A stretch of DNA of 64,000 nucleotides, from positions 3,715,001 through 3,779,000 of the forward strand of contig OX638326.1 in NCBI GenBank assembly GCA_951812775.1. The letters are read 5' to 3'. Below, piece by piece: positions 1-8,626 of the stretch. The DNA is from an uncultured Alphaproteobacteria bacterium (GTDB lineage: Bacteria; Pseudomonadota; Alphaproteobacteria; MPNO01; UBA2964). Under the pieces are notes generated by a model, which was not told where the DNA came from, ran no database searches, and was given only the letters and a program-made list of their open reading frames with translations. Position 1 is the first letter of the stretch, and the number at the start of each line of letters is the position of its first letter. Both the position numbers and the translations under genes were made by a program.

Positions 1-621
<621 letters not shown>

Positions 622-640
622 ACGTGTTCGTGCGTAGTGG

Positions 641-672
641 CAAGCCCAAGACACTTCAAGCCCAAGACACTT
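641..672. repeat. Perfect 16-bp tandem duplication in the 23S-5S spacer
   Basis: CAAGCCCAAGACACTT at 641-656 is repeated exactly and without gap at 657-672, between the 23S end and the 5S gene. It lies in transcribed spacer, so it breaks no gene. It belongs to the same class of event as the 31-, 13- and 8-bp coding duplications elsewhere in this window. Confidence 0.95.
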
Positions 673-726
673 ATTGTTACCAACTTTATATTGTCCGGAA
701 TTTCGGTTTCGGCCAGGACATTTCCT

Positions 727-878
727 CTATTACGCGCTGGGTTGACCCGGTGATTATGGCGAGGGGGCAACACCCGATCCCATTCCGAACTCGGCCGTGA
801 AGACCCTCAGCGCCGATGGTACTGCATCTTAAGGTGTGGGAGAGTAGGTCGTTGCCGGGTCTACCCAGCGCGTAATGG
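727..878 (+). other. 5S precursor processing stem (flanking inverted repeat)
   Basis: TACGCGCTGGGT at 731-742 is the exact reverse complement of ACCCAGCGCGTA at 863-874. The pairing extends outward to about 727/878 with a single G-U pair. The two arms bracket the 5S gene and continue its terminal helix, so the precursor can fold into a long double-stranded stem. Such stems are typical RNase III/RNase E processing substrates. The structure is seen in the sequence; the processing role is from general knowledge of rrn maturation. Confidence 0.75.
745..860 (+). rRNA. rrf: 5S ribosomal RNA
   Basis: A typical alphaproteobacterial 5S begins acccggtgattatggcgag and ends gtcgttgccgggt. The terminal helix pairs ACCCGG (745-750) with CCGGGT (855-860). 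Internal landmarks include cacccgatcccattccgaactc (loop B/C region) and the gatggtactgcatctt and gtgggagagtagg segments. Length is about 116 nt. It lies about 120 nt downstream of the 23S end, in the usual rrn order, and before tRNA-fMet. Confidence 0.95.
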
Positions 879-935
879 ATGAAATGAAAAAGCAATCTTC
901 TTTACAATGATAAAGAGCTGAACAGCTCCGGAACG

Positions 936-954
936 GGCCGGAAACGGCCTTTTT
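936..954 (+). terminator. Rho-independent terminator after the 5S gene
   Basis: Stem GGCCG (936-940), GAAA tetraloop (941-944), stem CGGCC (945-949), followed by TTTTT (950-954). It sits between 5S and tRNA-fMet. Some transcripts may end here, and the tRNA would then be reached by read-through or by its own promoter. A second small stem, AGCTG-aa-CAGCT, lies just upstream around 916-927. Confidence 0.7.
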
Positions 955-982
955 GGGTTCTGGCTCGAAGTTTAGGATTTGA

Positions 983-1059
<77 letters not shown>

Positions 1060-1415
1060 TCCGGCGTACCGTCCGATTCCTGCCAATCCAAGCGGGGGCT
1101 GGAGGAACCCTAGGTCCGGTGCGTTTCATTTGTCAAGACAGGCAACGAGAACGGGGGCCGTCCCAAAGGCATTTTGGGCGGCCCCCGGCCAGCCGGTTCG
1201 TGCTTCTTCCGCATTCCCCGGTCCATCGCTATCGGACCAATACGGCGGACTCACAGTCGCGTTCAAAGTCCCGCGAATCTGAGTCCTGGCCGGCCCGCTG
1301 TCAAGGGGCAATGCGCAGAAAACACGTCCGCCGGCGTTCACCGGGCGGTTTAACCCGCCATGGACACACATCCCCACGACCATGCCGCCGGCGCTGCCAG
1401 CGTTCAACTTCCCGT
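1060..1415. other. No gene seen; strong GC hairpin at 1153-1186
   Basis: The stretch after tRNA-fMet shows no credible start, ribosome site or family-like protein in any frame. The long frame that crosses it on the plus strand is a GC-rich open frame with an Arg/Ser/Pro-rich, non-protein-like translation. The one structure is an inverted repeat at 1153-1186 (GGGGGCCGTCCCAAA pairing with the TTTTGGGCGGCCCCC arm around a short loop). It has no T-tract on the plus strand, so it is either an rrn-distal structure or a remnant terminator. Confidence 0.5.
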
Positions 1416-1686
1416 TCGCGGCCCGCCTACTTCTCGCCCTCGGACGACTGCGAAGCGGATTCCTGGGCGACGCAATCCACGCTGTTCGACGAAGAGGCCC
1501 TCAATCTGGCGCTTTCGCAGCTGTGCTCGGCCGAGGACGCGCGCCGGCACGCCATCGAGGCGGCGTTCGCGCGGCGCCGTGCTCTGTTATGTGCCCCACG
1601 GACACGACGCCAGCGTCACCGTGCGGGACGGCAAGATCACGGCCGCCATCGCGGCCCAGGACGGCACGGGCGAAAGCGTCGCCTGA
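1416..1686 (+). pseudogene. Frameshifted ORF fragment, family not recognised
   Basis: Two adjoining frames look protein-like and read as one broken gene. The first covers roughly 1428-1590 (it includes YFSPSDDCEADSW and LFDEEALNLALSQLC, then IEAAFARR). The second continues as AVLCYVPHGHDAS and TVRDGKITAAIAAQDG to a TGA ending at 1686. The shift lies near 1575-1590. No good start codon is visible upstream. Family unknown. The GC-rich composition matches the neighbouring mobile-type genes up to the IS5 element and differs from the rest of the window. Confidence 0.45.
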
Positions 1687-1772
1687 ACATCGCTGCACAA
1701 CCACCAACGCCGGCCGCCATCATCGCACGGCAACGCCGGTTCCAGCTTGTGACATCTACACGGAGCCCCGCG

Positions 1773-3527
1773 ATGCCCGCCATCGACCACGCCATCCAGG
1801 CCGCAATTATCCAGGATCTCCGCCCGCCGGCGGTGCTGAGGCGCCAGATCGCCCGGCTGCGCGAAGACCTCCATTGCGGCCCGCTTTATCTCGACGCCGG
1901 CGGCGCGCGCGGCAGCCCGTTCGACGAAGACGCCGATCACAGCTTCGATTTTACGCGCGCCGCGGGCATCGTCGCCGCCTGGCTGGCGGACAGGCCGTCG
2001 CCGCTCTATTACGAGACCTGGTCCGGCTGCATCGTCGCCGATCCATGCGAGGCCGGCAACGACACCGGCAGCGAAGACGTTGGTGAAGCCTGCACGCCGG
2101 ACTGGCGCGATTATATGGAACTCGACCGCGCCACCCTCGCCAGGGCGCTCGGCATCGCCATGGCGCAGCCGGCCTTCCAGGCGAAGGACCTGATCGAGCG
2201 GCACGATGTTGCCGTGATCAGCGGCAACATCGAATTCTACACAGACATGAGCGGCCGCGTCATGGACGCGCTCGCGGAACTCGTACCGCGCACCGAGCCT
2301 TATTCAATAGATGAGTGTTTTCTCGATCTCTCGGGCCTCGCCCAGGACCCCGATCCCTTCTGCCGCGAGGTCAAGGACAGGGTGCGGCAATGGATCGGCG
2401 TGCCGATCAGCATCGGCATCGCGGAGACCAAGACCTTGGTCAAGCTCGCCAACCGCATCGCCAAGACTTCCGCGAAAACCGGCGGCGTGCTCGATCTCGC
2501 CCACCGGCCCGACGGTTGGCTGCGCCAGGAGCTGGGCGTTACCGGCCTGCGCACGGCGCGGGAGTTGCGGGGCGAGGACTGCATCGGGTTCGAGGACCGG
2601 CCTAAGCCGCCGCAGAGCAAGATGGTCTCGCGGTCGTTCGGCGCGGCCGTGCGCGACCGCGACGTGCTCGCCGACGCCATCGCCTCTTTCGCGACGGACG
2701 CGGCGAAGAGCATTCGCGAGGCCGGGCTGGCCGCCTCGCGGATCACCGTCTTCATTGAGACGGGACGGTTCGCCAAGGGCCGCCGCCACGCGGGCTCCAA
2801 GACCGCCGCGCTGACGCCGCCGACGGCGGCTGCCGCGCCCATCGTGCGCACCGCCCACGCGCTTCTGCGCGAGCTCTTCAAGGCCAACCGCGCCTACCGC
2901 CGCGCCGGCGTGACCTTCGACGGCCTGGTCGATGGGGACGAAGCCGCGCCAAGCCTGTTCGATACGCCCGATTCGAAGGATGCGCGCCTCACCGCCGCGC
3001 TCGATACCATCGCCGCCCGGCTCGGGCCCGACGCCATCCGCTACGGGCGGGCCGCACCGGCAAGACCCGGCAAAACCGGGCAGACCCCGCCGGACGGGCC
3101 GGGAGTCAAAGGAAAGCGGGGGAGGGACGAGGCGCCCCGGGGCCCAAGGGTGCGGGAGAGACGATCCCCGCCGCACCGCCTCGCAACCCCAACGAGACAG
3201 GAGGAGACGACAGATGTTCGAACCCGACATTGCCACCCGCGACGACGACGCCCACGGCCTCAACGATTACGGCTTCAACGATTACGCCGGGCCGTTTCCC
3301 GGCAGCCTGCCCGACAACTTTCCCGGCTCCGGCGAACTGCTCGCCGAGATCGGCCTCCCGGCGCAGACCATCCGCGCCGTTCTGGGCTCCCGGGGCTTTC
3401 CGGGCGAGGCCGGCGCGAGCCGCTGGGGAGAGTGAGAGAAGGGCTAAGAGAAGACGAGGGGAAGGGGGATCGGGAGAGGTTCCCTTGCTCTTCATCACCC
3501 AACGTCACGACGACACGTACATCATAG
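1773..3527 (+). pseudogene. Chimeric ORF: hypothetical protein fused to a deleted umuC (Y-family polymerase)
   Basis: The part starting MPAIDHAIQAAIIQDL at 1773 is a roughly 125-residue hypothetical protein (phage/plasmid type) with a YYETWSGC segment. At about 2140 it runs in frame into UmuC sequence at LARALGIAMAQPAFQAKDLI, continuing with YSIDECFLDLSG (catalytic Asp-Glu pair) and PISIGIAETKTLVKLANRIA. The UmuC N-terminus with its first catalytic Asp is absent. The helix-hairpin-helix segment normally between GGVLDL and WLRQELGV.GLRTARELRG is deleted. The C-terminus stops matching after about 3055 (lacking the usual SPRYTT-type end), although the frame stays open to 3527. It cannot be a working polymerase. 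Two deletions in one gene point to decay of a plasmid/ICE-type SOS polymerase. Confidence 0.7.
3214..3435 (+). CDS. Small hypothetical protein, 73 aa
   Basis: ATG at 3214 follows an excellent ribosome site (aggaggagacgacag). The product starts MFEPDIATRDDDAHGLNDYG and is acidic and Asn/Tyr/Gly-rich in its first half, with a more ordered second half (ELLAEIGLPAQTIRAVLG). It overlaps the open tail of the umuC chimera in another frame and is about 100 bp upstream of ssb. Composition and context suggest a mobile-element accessory gene. No family is recognised. It is the only gene in the GC-rich stretch that looks intact. Confidence 0.55.
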   Translation: MFEPDIATRDDDAHGLNDYGFNDYAGPFPGSLPDNFPGSGELLAEIGLPAQTIRAVLGSRGFPGEAGASRWGE

Positions 3528-3537
3528 GAGACTTGAT

Positions 3538-4061
3538 ATGTTCGGACTGAACAACGCGCAACTGATCGGCCGCCTCGGCGCCGACGCCACCATCAATAGC
3601 CTCAACAACGGCGGCCGGGTCGCCAATATCTAGATCGCCACCGACGAAAGCTACATCGACCGCAACTCCGGCGAGGTCGTGGAGCGCACCGAATGGCACC
3701 GGGTGGTGAGTTTCCAGGAAGGCGTCGTGAACATGCTGGAAAACCACGTCCGGAAGGGCCGCCTGGTGTTCATCTCGGGCAAGCTGCAAACCCGCAAGTG
3801 GCGCAAGGACGGCGAGGACAGCGACCGCTACTCGACCGAGATCATGATCGTGCCGGGCTCGCGGGTGCAGTTCCTCGACAAGGCGAACGCGACCGGCGCG
3901 GCTCCTCGACAAGGCGAACGCGACCGGCGCGGCTCCTCGACAAGGCGAACGCGACCGGCGCGGCCAACGGCGCGCAGAACGCCGCCCCCGCATCGGGTGG
4001 GGCATCGGGCTCCACATCGGACGAAGCGACGGGCGAACTCGACGATTCGATCCCGTTCTAG
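3538..4061 (+). pseudogene. ssb: Single-stranded DNA-binding protein gene, disrupted twice
   Basis: The frame opens MFGLNNAQLIGRLGADA at 3538, a standard SSB OB-fold start, and continues through IDRNSGEVVERTEWHRVVSF and GRLVFISGKLQTRKW. Codon 32 is an amber TAG (3631-3633), where SSBs carry a residue just before the IATDESY strand. After VQFLDKANATGAA an exact 31-bp unit occurs three times (3872-3964). The two extra copies add 62 bp and throw the C-terminal tail out of frame. The correct tail, ending DDSIPF (the acidic tip that recruits partners), is still encoded and stops at 4061. With one repeat copy and a sense codon at 3631 the protein would be a normal-length SSB. As it stands the gene is inactive. 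Being GC-rich, it is probably an element-encoded ssb and not the chromosomal one. Confidence 0.88.
3872..3964 (+). repeat. Three exact 31-bp tandem copies inside ssb
   Basis: Units at 3872-3902, 3903-3933 and 3934-3964 are identical, each beginning TCCTCGACAAGGCG. Since 31 is not a multiple of 3, each added copy shifts the frame. Restoring a single copy joins the SSB body to its DDSIPF tail in frame, so one copy is the ancestral state. The unit has no CRISPR-like spacer and no terminal inverted repeats. Confidence 0.97.
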
Positions 4062-4088
4062 CGCGGGCCTCCTCCCTCCCGCGACCCT

Positions 4089-4109
4089 CGGGGCCGGCCC
4101 CGTTTTTTT
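4089..4109 (+). terminator. Rho-independent terminator after ssb
   Basis: CGGGG (4089-4093), CCGG loop and CCCCG (4098-4102) form a strong hairpin followed by TTTTTTT (4103-4109). It lies 28 bp after the ssb tail stop and would end the transcript carrying the small ORF at 3214 and ssb. Confidence 0.8.
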
Positions 4110-4134
4110 GCCGCCCGGGCAAGGATATCCCCCC

Positions 4135-4312
4135 ATGCGGCGCATCACTGGCGAGACCGCAAGCAAGCGCGTCAACAAGGCACCGGGCACCGAGCACCCG
4201 TTACTCATCTATCCGCGAAACACCAAATACGAACTCGCTTTCGCGCAGCCCTATCTGGAAATGATCTCATCGTTCCAGTCCTCGATCCGCGAGCGCGACA
4301 CCGGTTGGACAC
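4135..4312 (+). pseudogene. 5' fragment of an unknown gene, cut by the IS5 element
   Basis: An open frame begins MRRITGETASKRVNKAPGTE at 4135 and continues with YPRNTKYELAFAQPYLEM to IRERDT, after which it runs into IS sequence. About 59 native codons remain. Composition is GC-rich like the umuC and ssb remnants. The conserved look of the N-terminus suggests a plasmid/ICE-type protein, but no family is recognised. The rest of the gene does not appear on the other side of the IS, where a histidine kinase begins instead. Confidence 0.5.
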
Positions 4313-5587
4313 CTCGAAGAACGTTCGGTTTGGCCGCTTGCGGCGTGATTTGACCGGGTGGGCGCGTCTGAGTGTCGGTTTTTTCGAGCCGTTTTGCGTC
4401 GATTTGATCGGTTTAGCCGGTCGAACCGGCCGTTCCGGCGTCATGTGGGCGCACTTCGCCCCTGGAGCCAGAGGAAACGGCGCATGTTATACGCCAGATT
4501 GGTCATGCCGATCTTGGCCTCGGCCCGGGCGATGCCGATGGTCCGAACCGAGAGCGCCATCAAGCCTTTCTGATGGGCGAAGACATGCTCGACGGCGGAG
4601 CGTACCGCCGAGCGCGCCGCGTTGGCCTTGGCCAGGGTCGCCGGCATCGGCTTGCCGCGCGGCTTGCGGAAGTGGATCTGGGAGCGCTTGCCTTGGCGCG
4701 CCAGCATCTTCTCGTTACGCTTGGACCGATAGGCGGTATCCGCCCAGACCGGGCTCGCCGTGTTCTCCGGATCGATCAGACCGGCGAGCTGGCGGCCGTC
4801 ATTGGCGGCGGCATCGGTGACGCGCCACTTGCGGATCAACCCGTGCCGCCGGTCCGTGGAGATGTGGTTCTTGTAGCCAAACGCCGGCACCATGATCTCC
4901 GGCCCCTTGGGGCGCCCATCCTCCAGACGCTTCACTCGGCCACGCTTCATGGTCCAGCGCGCATCCCGGTCTTTCTGGGCCAGCTTGGCCGGCTTGTCCT
5001 TCCACTCCTCTGGCACCTTGCCGGCCTTCAACGCCACCTTCTCCGGAACGCTGTTGCGCTGCCTGGGCGCCGCGACGATCGTGGCATCGACGATCTGGCC
5101 CGACAGCGCCAGGTAGCCATGGCCGCGCAGGTGTTCGTCGAAGCGATCGAACAACGCCTCGATCGCCTTGGCCTGCACCAGCAACTCACGGAACAGCCAG
5201 ATCGTCTTGGCGTCCGGCACCCGGGCGTGAAGCCCCAGGCCCAGGAACCGCATGAAAGACAGCCGGTCGCGGATCTGGAACTCGGTTTGATCATCCGAGA
5301 GATTGTATAGTGCCTGCAACACCAGGATCTTGAACATCAGAACGGGGTCATAGGGAGGCCGGCCACCCTGGCGCCGGTCCGAGCGACGTAGCACCCGGAT
5401 CAAGGGCCGGCGAAACAACTCGAAATCGACCAACTCACCAAGCCGAAGCAACGGATCACCCGCCGCCGACAGTGCCGCGTAACGCTCATCAAGATCGAAA
5501 AAACCGGGCTGATCCGACATTCCATCCTCCATCAAGCCGATGAGAGAAGTGAAGCAGATCATGGCCAAAATGACGAGGTTTTTAGAG
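4313..5587 (-). mobile_element. IS5-family insertion sequence (boundaries approximate)
   Basis: A single transposase gene is flanked by imperfect terminal inverted repeats. The left end reading inward starts CTCGAAGAACGTTCGGTTTGG (about 4313). The right end reading inward starts CTCTAAAAACCTCGTCATTT (about 5587). Both share CTC.AA.AAC and a TTTGGCC block. Total is about 1.27 kb, normal for the family. The flanking sequences do not join into one gene: the left flank is a truncated GC-rich ORF and the right flank a truncated histidine kinase. No obvious target-site duplication is seen, so this copy marks a rearrangement junction. Confidence 0.85.
4441..5520 (-). CDS. IS5-family transposase
   Basis: The 359-residue protein starts MSDQPGFFDLDERYAALSAA. 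It has the DUF772-type N-terminal segment (RGGRPPYDPVLMFKILVLQ-like, here QGGRPPYDPVLMFKILVL), then the DDE catalytic core: Asp in GQIVDATIVAAPRQR, Asp in WADTAYRSKRNEKML, and Glu in SAVEHVFAHQKGLMAL with the following family Lys region. Length is standard, with no frameshift, so it should be active. Upstream the frame stays open into the kinase remnant, which is fortuitous read-through across the IS end, not a fusion protein. Confidence 0.95.
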   Translation of the reverse strand: MSDQPGFFDLDERYAALSAAGDPLLRLGELVDFELFRRPLIRVLRRSDRRQGGRPPYDPVLMFKILVLQALYNLSDDQTEFQIRDRLSFMRFLGLGLHARVPDAKTIWLFRELLVQAKAIEALFDRFDEHLRGHGYLALSGQIVDATIVAAPRQRNSVPEKVALKAGKVPEEWKDKPAKLAQKDRDARWTMKRGRVKRLEDGRPKGPEIMVPAFGYKNHISTDRRHGLIRKWRVTDAAANDGRQLAGLIDPENTASPVWADTAYRSKRNEKMLARQGKRSQIHFRKPRGKPMPATLAKANAARSAVRSAVEHVFAHQKGLMALSVRTIGIARAEAKIGMTNLAYNMRRFLWLQGRSAPT

Positions 5588-7203
5588 GCGCCCACCTGGC
5601 CAAAAAGACCCAGTGCCTTCGGAATATCCTCAAGCGAAATACCTATACCGGTATCTTCGACCTGGAACACGTATCCCCTTGAATCGCTATACCAAGTCGT
5701 CAGCGAAACAGACCCGCCCCAATCTGTGAACTTTAACGCGTTGGAGAGCAGATTAATGAGGATTTGTCGCAATTTTTTCTCGTCCGCAAATAGTGGTGGC
5801 AATTCTTTGGGTGTATCTACGGTAAGATCAACCTCGGATCTCTTGGCCTGATCGTGAAGCATTCTGGTAATGCTTCGGATGGTTTCGTGCACATCGATCC
5901 ATTCTTCATAGAGCTCTTCGTTTCCGGATTCTATTTTTGAAAAATCGAGAACATCATTACTGAGTTCAAGAAGGTGCCGACCCGCGTCATTGATATCGCG
6001 GGCATAGTCACGATATTTTATGCTGCCGACTGGGCCAAATGTTTGCTCCCTGATGATGTCTGAAAATCCCATGATGGCATTCAATGGAGTACGTAATTCA
6101 TGACTCATATTGGACAGAAATTCTGATTTCGCACGACTGGCGTCTTCTGCCATGTCACGGGCTTTGGTTACCTCATCGGTTGTTTTCATCAGGGCATCAG
6201 TTTGGACCTCGAGTCGTGCTTTCGTTCTTTGTAGTTCGATGAATTTGGTGTTCATCTCTCGTTGGCTCTCTTCCAATCGACGTTCAAACTCCATGTGGTC
6301 AGTGATGTCGAGACCGAGCGCGTCGCATACCGTCACATTGTCCTCGCGTTTCCGCGGACGAACCAACAATCTGAGCCAAAGAACATTTTCGGTTTCTGAC
6401 CTAACGCGAAAATTCTTGGTCACAGGTTCTCCGGTGCGGGCGCATTCATCGAGTGCAAGGAGCAGGCCCCGCCGGTCTTCGATTTGAATATTGCGAAGCA
6501 GGCGGCGGGGAGCTTCGATGAGTGCCTCGCGGGTTTGTCCGGCGATTTTGGAGACGCCGTCACTCATAAATGTAAGGGCTTTTTTATTGTCCGCCGTTAC
6601 CGACCATTGCAGAACAATACCGGGGATGTTGGCGGTTAGGTTCGATAGGCGTGCGTGTGCTTCCGTGTGAGCGTCGATAGAGTTGCGGTGCTGTATCGCC
6701 AGACTCGCGAGATCTTTAAATTCACTGACGATTTCAATTTCAGCCTCTTCGGGAGATCCTGCGGTCATTCGGTAAATTGCGAAGGTTCCAATGACGCCGC
6801 CGTTTCCGGAATGAATAGGTTCAGACCAGCAGGCACGTAACCCGTGAGTGCGGGCGAGAGCGACAAAATTTCTCCATTTGGCATCAATCGTAATATCTGG
6901 TGTGATTACCCGTTCACCGAGAGCAGCGGCAGTCCCGCAGGTTCCTGAAGACGGGCTGATCTGCAACCCGTTTATTGCCTGATTGTAGCTGTCCGGCAGG
7001 CTCGGCGCGCCCCCATGAATTAATCGGTTTCCACTGGGAGCGACCAGTTGTATCGCCGCTTTGGTTCCTGGTAAGCGCTTTTCGACGGACTCACAAATTT
7101 CTGCGAGAACAGTGTTTAGCCGTTCACCTTGCGCGAGCAAGCGGACAATGGATTTTCGCGTCGACACGGAGTCTTCAAAAAAATTTCCGAAAGAAACGCT
7201 CAC
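5588..7203 (-). pseudogene. GAF-PAS sensor histidine kinase, C-terminus cut by IS5
   Basis: From the N-terminus: a GAF domain (about residues 15-190, with GTCGTAAALGERVITPDI and ACWSEPI typical of phytochrome-like GAF), a PAS domain (about 200-320), a coiled linker, a HisKA dimerisation domain with the phospho-acceptor His in NMSHELRTPLNAIMGFSDII, and a HATPase_c domain with the N box LINLLSNALKFT and G1 box VEDTGIGI. The sequence stops at LGLFGQVGAS, so the G2 box (GTGLGL) and the last strands of the ATPase are missing. Kinase activity is probably lost. The first codon overlaps the stop of the upstream Sel1-repeat gene by 4 bp, so the two formed an operon. Confidence 0.85.
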
Positions 7204-7850
7204 GCTGCCGTCTCGTTTTTTGTCATATTAATGTTGGGGTCAGACACAGAATCTGTTTGGGACGTCGTCGTTAACGAGCGCTTGACCTTTTGCGCCATTA
7301 TTTTGTTTTCGTCGATCAATTCTCCCTCAAGTGATCGATTGATCCAATTGAGGGCCCCTTGGAGGTCAACTTCCACTCCCTTTCCGTCTCTCAACATCAG
7401 CCCATAGACAAGTTGCGCCGCCGCATCTCCTGCTTTTGCCGCTTTGCGGAACCAGAAAACAGCAAGGCTCAAATCCTTCGCAACAATTTTGCCTTTCGCG
7501 TAAATGCCGCCTAACCGATGCATTGCCCTGGAGTCGCCGAGGCTTGCGGCTGTCTCATACCATTTAATAGCAGTGTCATTGTCTTTGTCGGTTAGGTCGC
7601 CACGGGAGAATAATCGTGCGAGAGACAAAGCCGCAGATGCATTTCCATTGTTTGCAGACTTCTCGTACCAGCGAATGGCTTCGGAAATATTCACCCGAAC
7701 GCCATCACCGCGTAAATAAATCGAGGCAACCTCAGCCTGTGCGTTTGGATCCGCTTTGGCCGCGGACGCAAACAAGGCTTTCATTTCCTCGGAAAAGGAC
7801 TCGGGAAATACTGCGGCTTGAGAAAGCTTATTCCACCTATGGACTGTCAT
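7200..7850 (-). CDS. Sel1-repeat (SLR) protein
   Basis: The 216-residue protein has about four Sel1-like repeats of roughly 36 residues: ASIYLRGDGVRVNISEAIRW, then ARLFSRGDLTDKDNDTAIKW, GGIYAKGKIVAKDLSLAVFW and GLMLRDGKGVEVDLQGALNW. There is no signal peptide or membrane segment, so it is probably a cytoplasmic scaffold. It lies immediately upstream of the GAF-PAS kinase with an ATGA overlap, which suggests the two worked together. SLR proteins often bridge signalling partners. Now that the kinase is truncated its role is uncertain. Confidence 0.85.
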   Translation of the reverse strand: MTVHRWNKLSQAAVFPESFSEEMKALFASAAKADPNAQAEVASIYLRGDGVRVNISEAIRWYEKSANNGNASAALSLARLFSRGDLTDKDNDTAIKWYETAASLGDSRAMHRLGGIYAKGKIVAKDLSLAVFWFRKAAKAGDAAAQLVYGLMLRDGKGVEVDLQGALNWINRSLEGELIDENKIMAQKVKRSLTTTSQTDSVSDPNINMTKNETAA

Positions 7851-8021
7851 TCTTCTTTTGGGGCAAGAAGTTAAAACGCTTTTAAAGAATTATTGAATAG
7901 TTATAAGGCGCGTATCTTTTTGTATCTTTAACGTCCGAATAACGGAATTAACGGACCTTTCATTATCCCTGCCTATGCTGGGAACTATCTCTAACGCATT
8001 GATTTTAGGTATTTTTAGGAT

Positions 8022-8527
8022 ATGGACGTTTACGCCGCCGCGAAACGTATGGTCTGCAACATAATTGCAGTTGCGCTATCCATGACCGTTGCATCGGTCG
8101 AAGCCTTGTTGCCGTCAACCCCTCAATGGGTGGAGCGTGTTGACCAACTTGCTGCTCAAATGCAGTCCATTGCCCATCCAGAACAAAAGACGAAGATGCG
8201 TCGTCGGAAAATGTCGACGATGGTGTTGAAGAGGAGTTTGTTGTAAATAACGACCAGCTACTCCTTGCCTATAATCAACTGTGGCAGTTTGTTCACGATC
8301 TGCGTAGCGAGGGTCTTTCTCTGGATGAGCCGTTCTGTGAGAGAATTGAGAAAGAATGGTCTGTAACAACGTTGCTGACCTATATGCGGAATGCAGATGG
8401 GGCCTTGCAGGAGCACGCCCAAAAGGCGATGGATTCTGCAGCAGGGTATCTCGCTCGAAATGCGAAAACCGATCCCGATCCGATTGACGAGACGAAAGCT
8501 GACGGTCCCACAACCTCAGCTGCCTAG
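8022..8527 (+). pseudogene. Frameshifted hypothetical exported protein
   Basis: The first frame starts MDVYAAAKRMVCNIIAVALS at 8022 with a signal-peptide-like hydrophobic stretch and continues to QMQSIAHPEQK near 8189. The downstream frame then continues as DEDASSENVDDGVEEEFVV, LLLAYNQLWQFVHDLRSEG and ALQEHAQKAMDSAAGYLARN to a TAG ending at 8527. This second part has an upstream in-frame stop (8141-8143) and no start of its own. The two parts join by a -1 shift at caaaaga (8184-8190). It could be a one-base indel, sequencing error or, less likely, programmed frameshifting. Joined length would be about 168 aa. Family unknown. Confidence 0.6.
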
Positions 8528-8626
8528 AAACGTTATCTTAGGTAGCAAATTTTTTCTGCTTGATTGTGTTTGCCTGGTTCCAGTACCTACAGGAACCTTT
8601 TCCACTCAACATGGTTTACCTCAATC

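Noticed and set aside
3872-3964. CRISPR-like repeats
   Set aside because: The units are directly adjacent without spacers and lie inside ssb.
4573-5310. Plus-strand ORF within the IS element
   Set aside because: It is the antisense shadow of the transposase, with a low-complexity Arg/Leu/Gly translation.
4441-7203. One long minus-strand frame joining a histidine kinase to a transposase
   Set aside because: It is chance read-through across an IS5 end. The transposase has its own start at 5520 and full family length, and the kinase stops in the middle of its ATPase domain.
8184-8190. Programmed -1 frameshift signal
   Set aside because: caaaaga is not a full slippery heptamer and no pseudoknot is visible downstream; kept only as a low-interest possibility.
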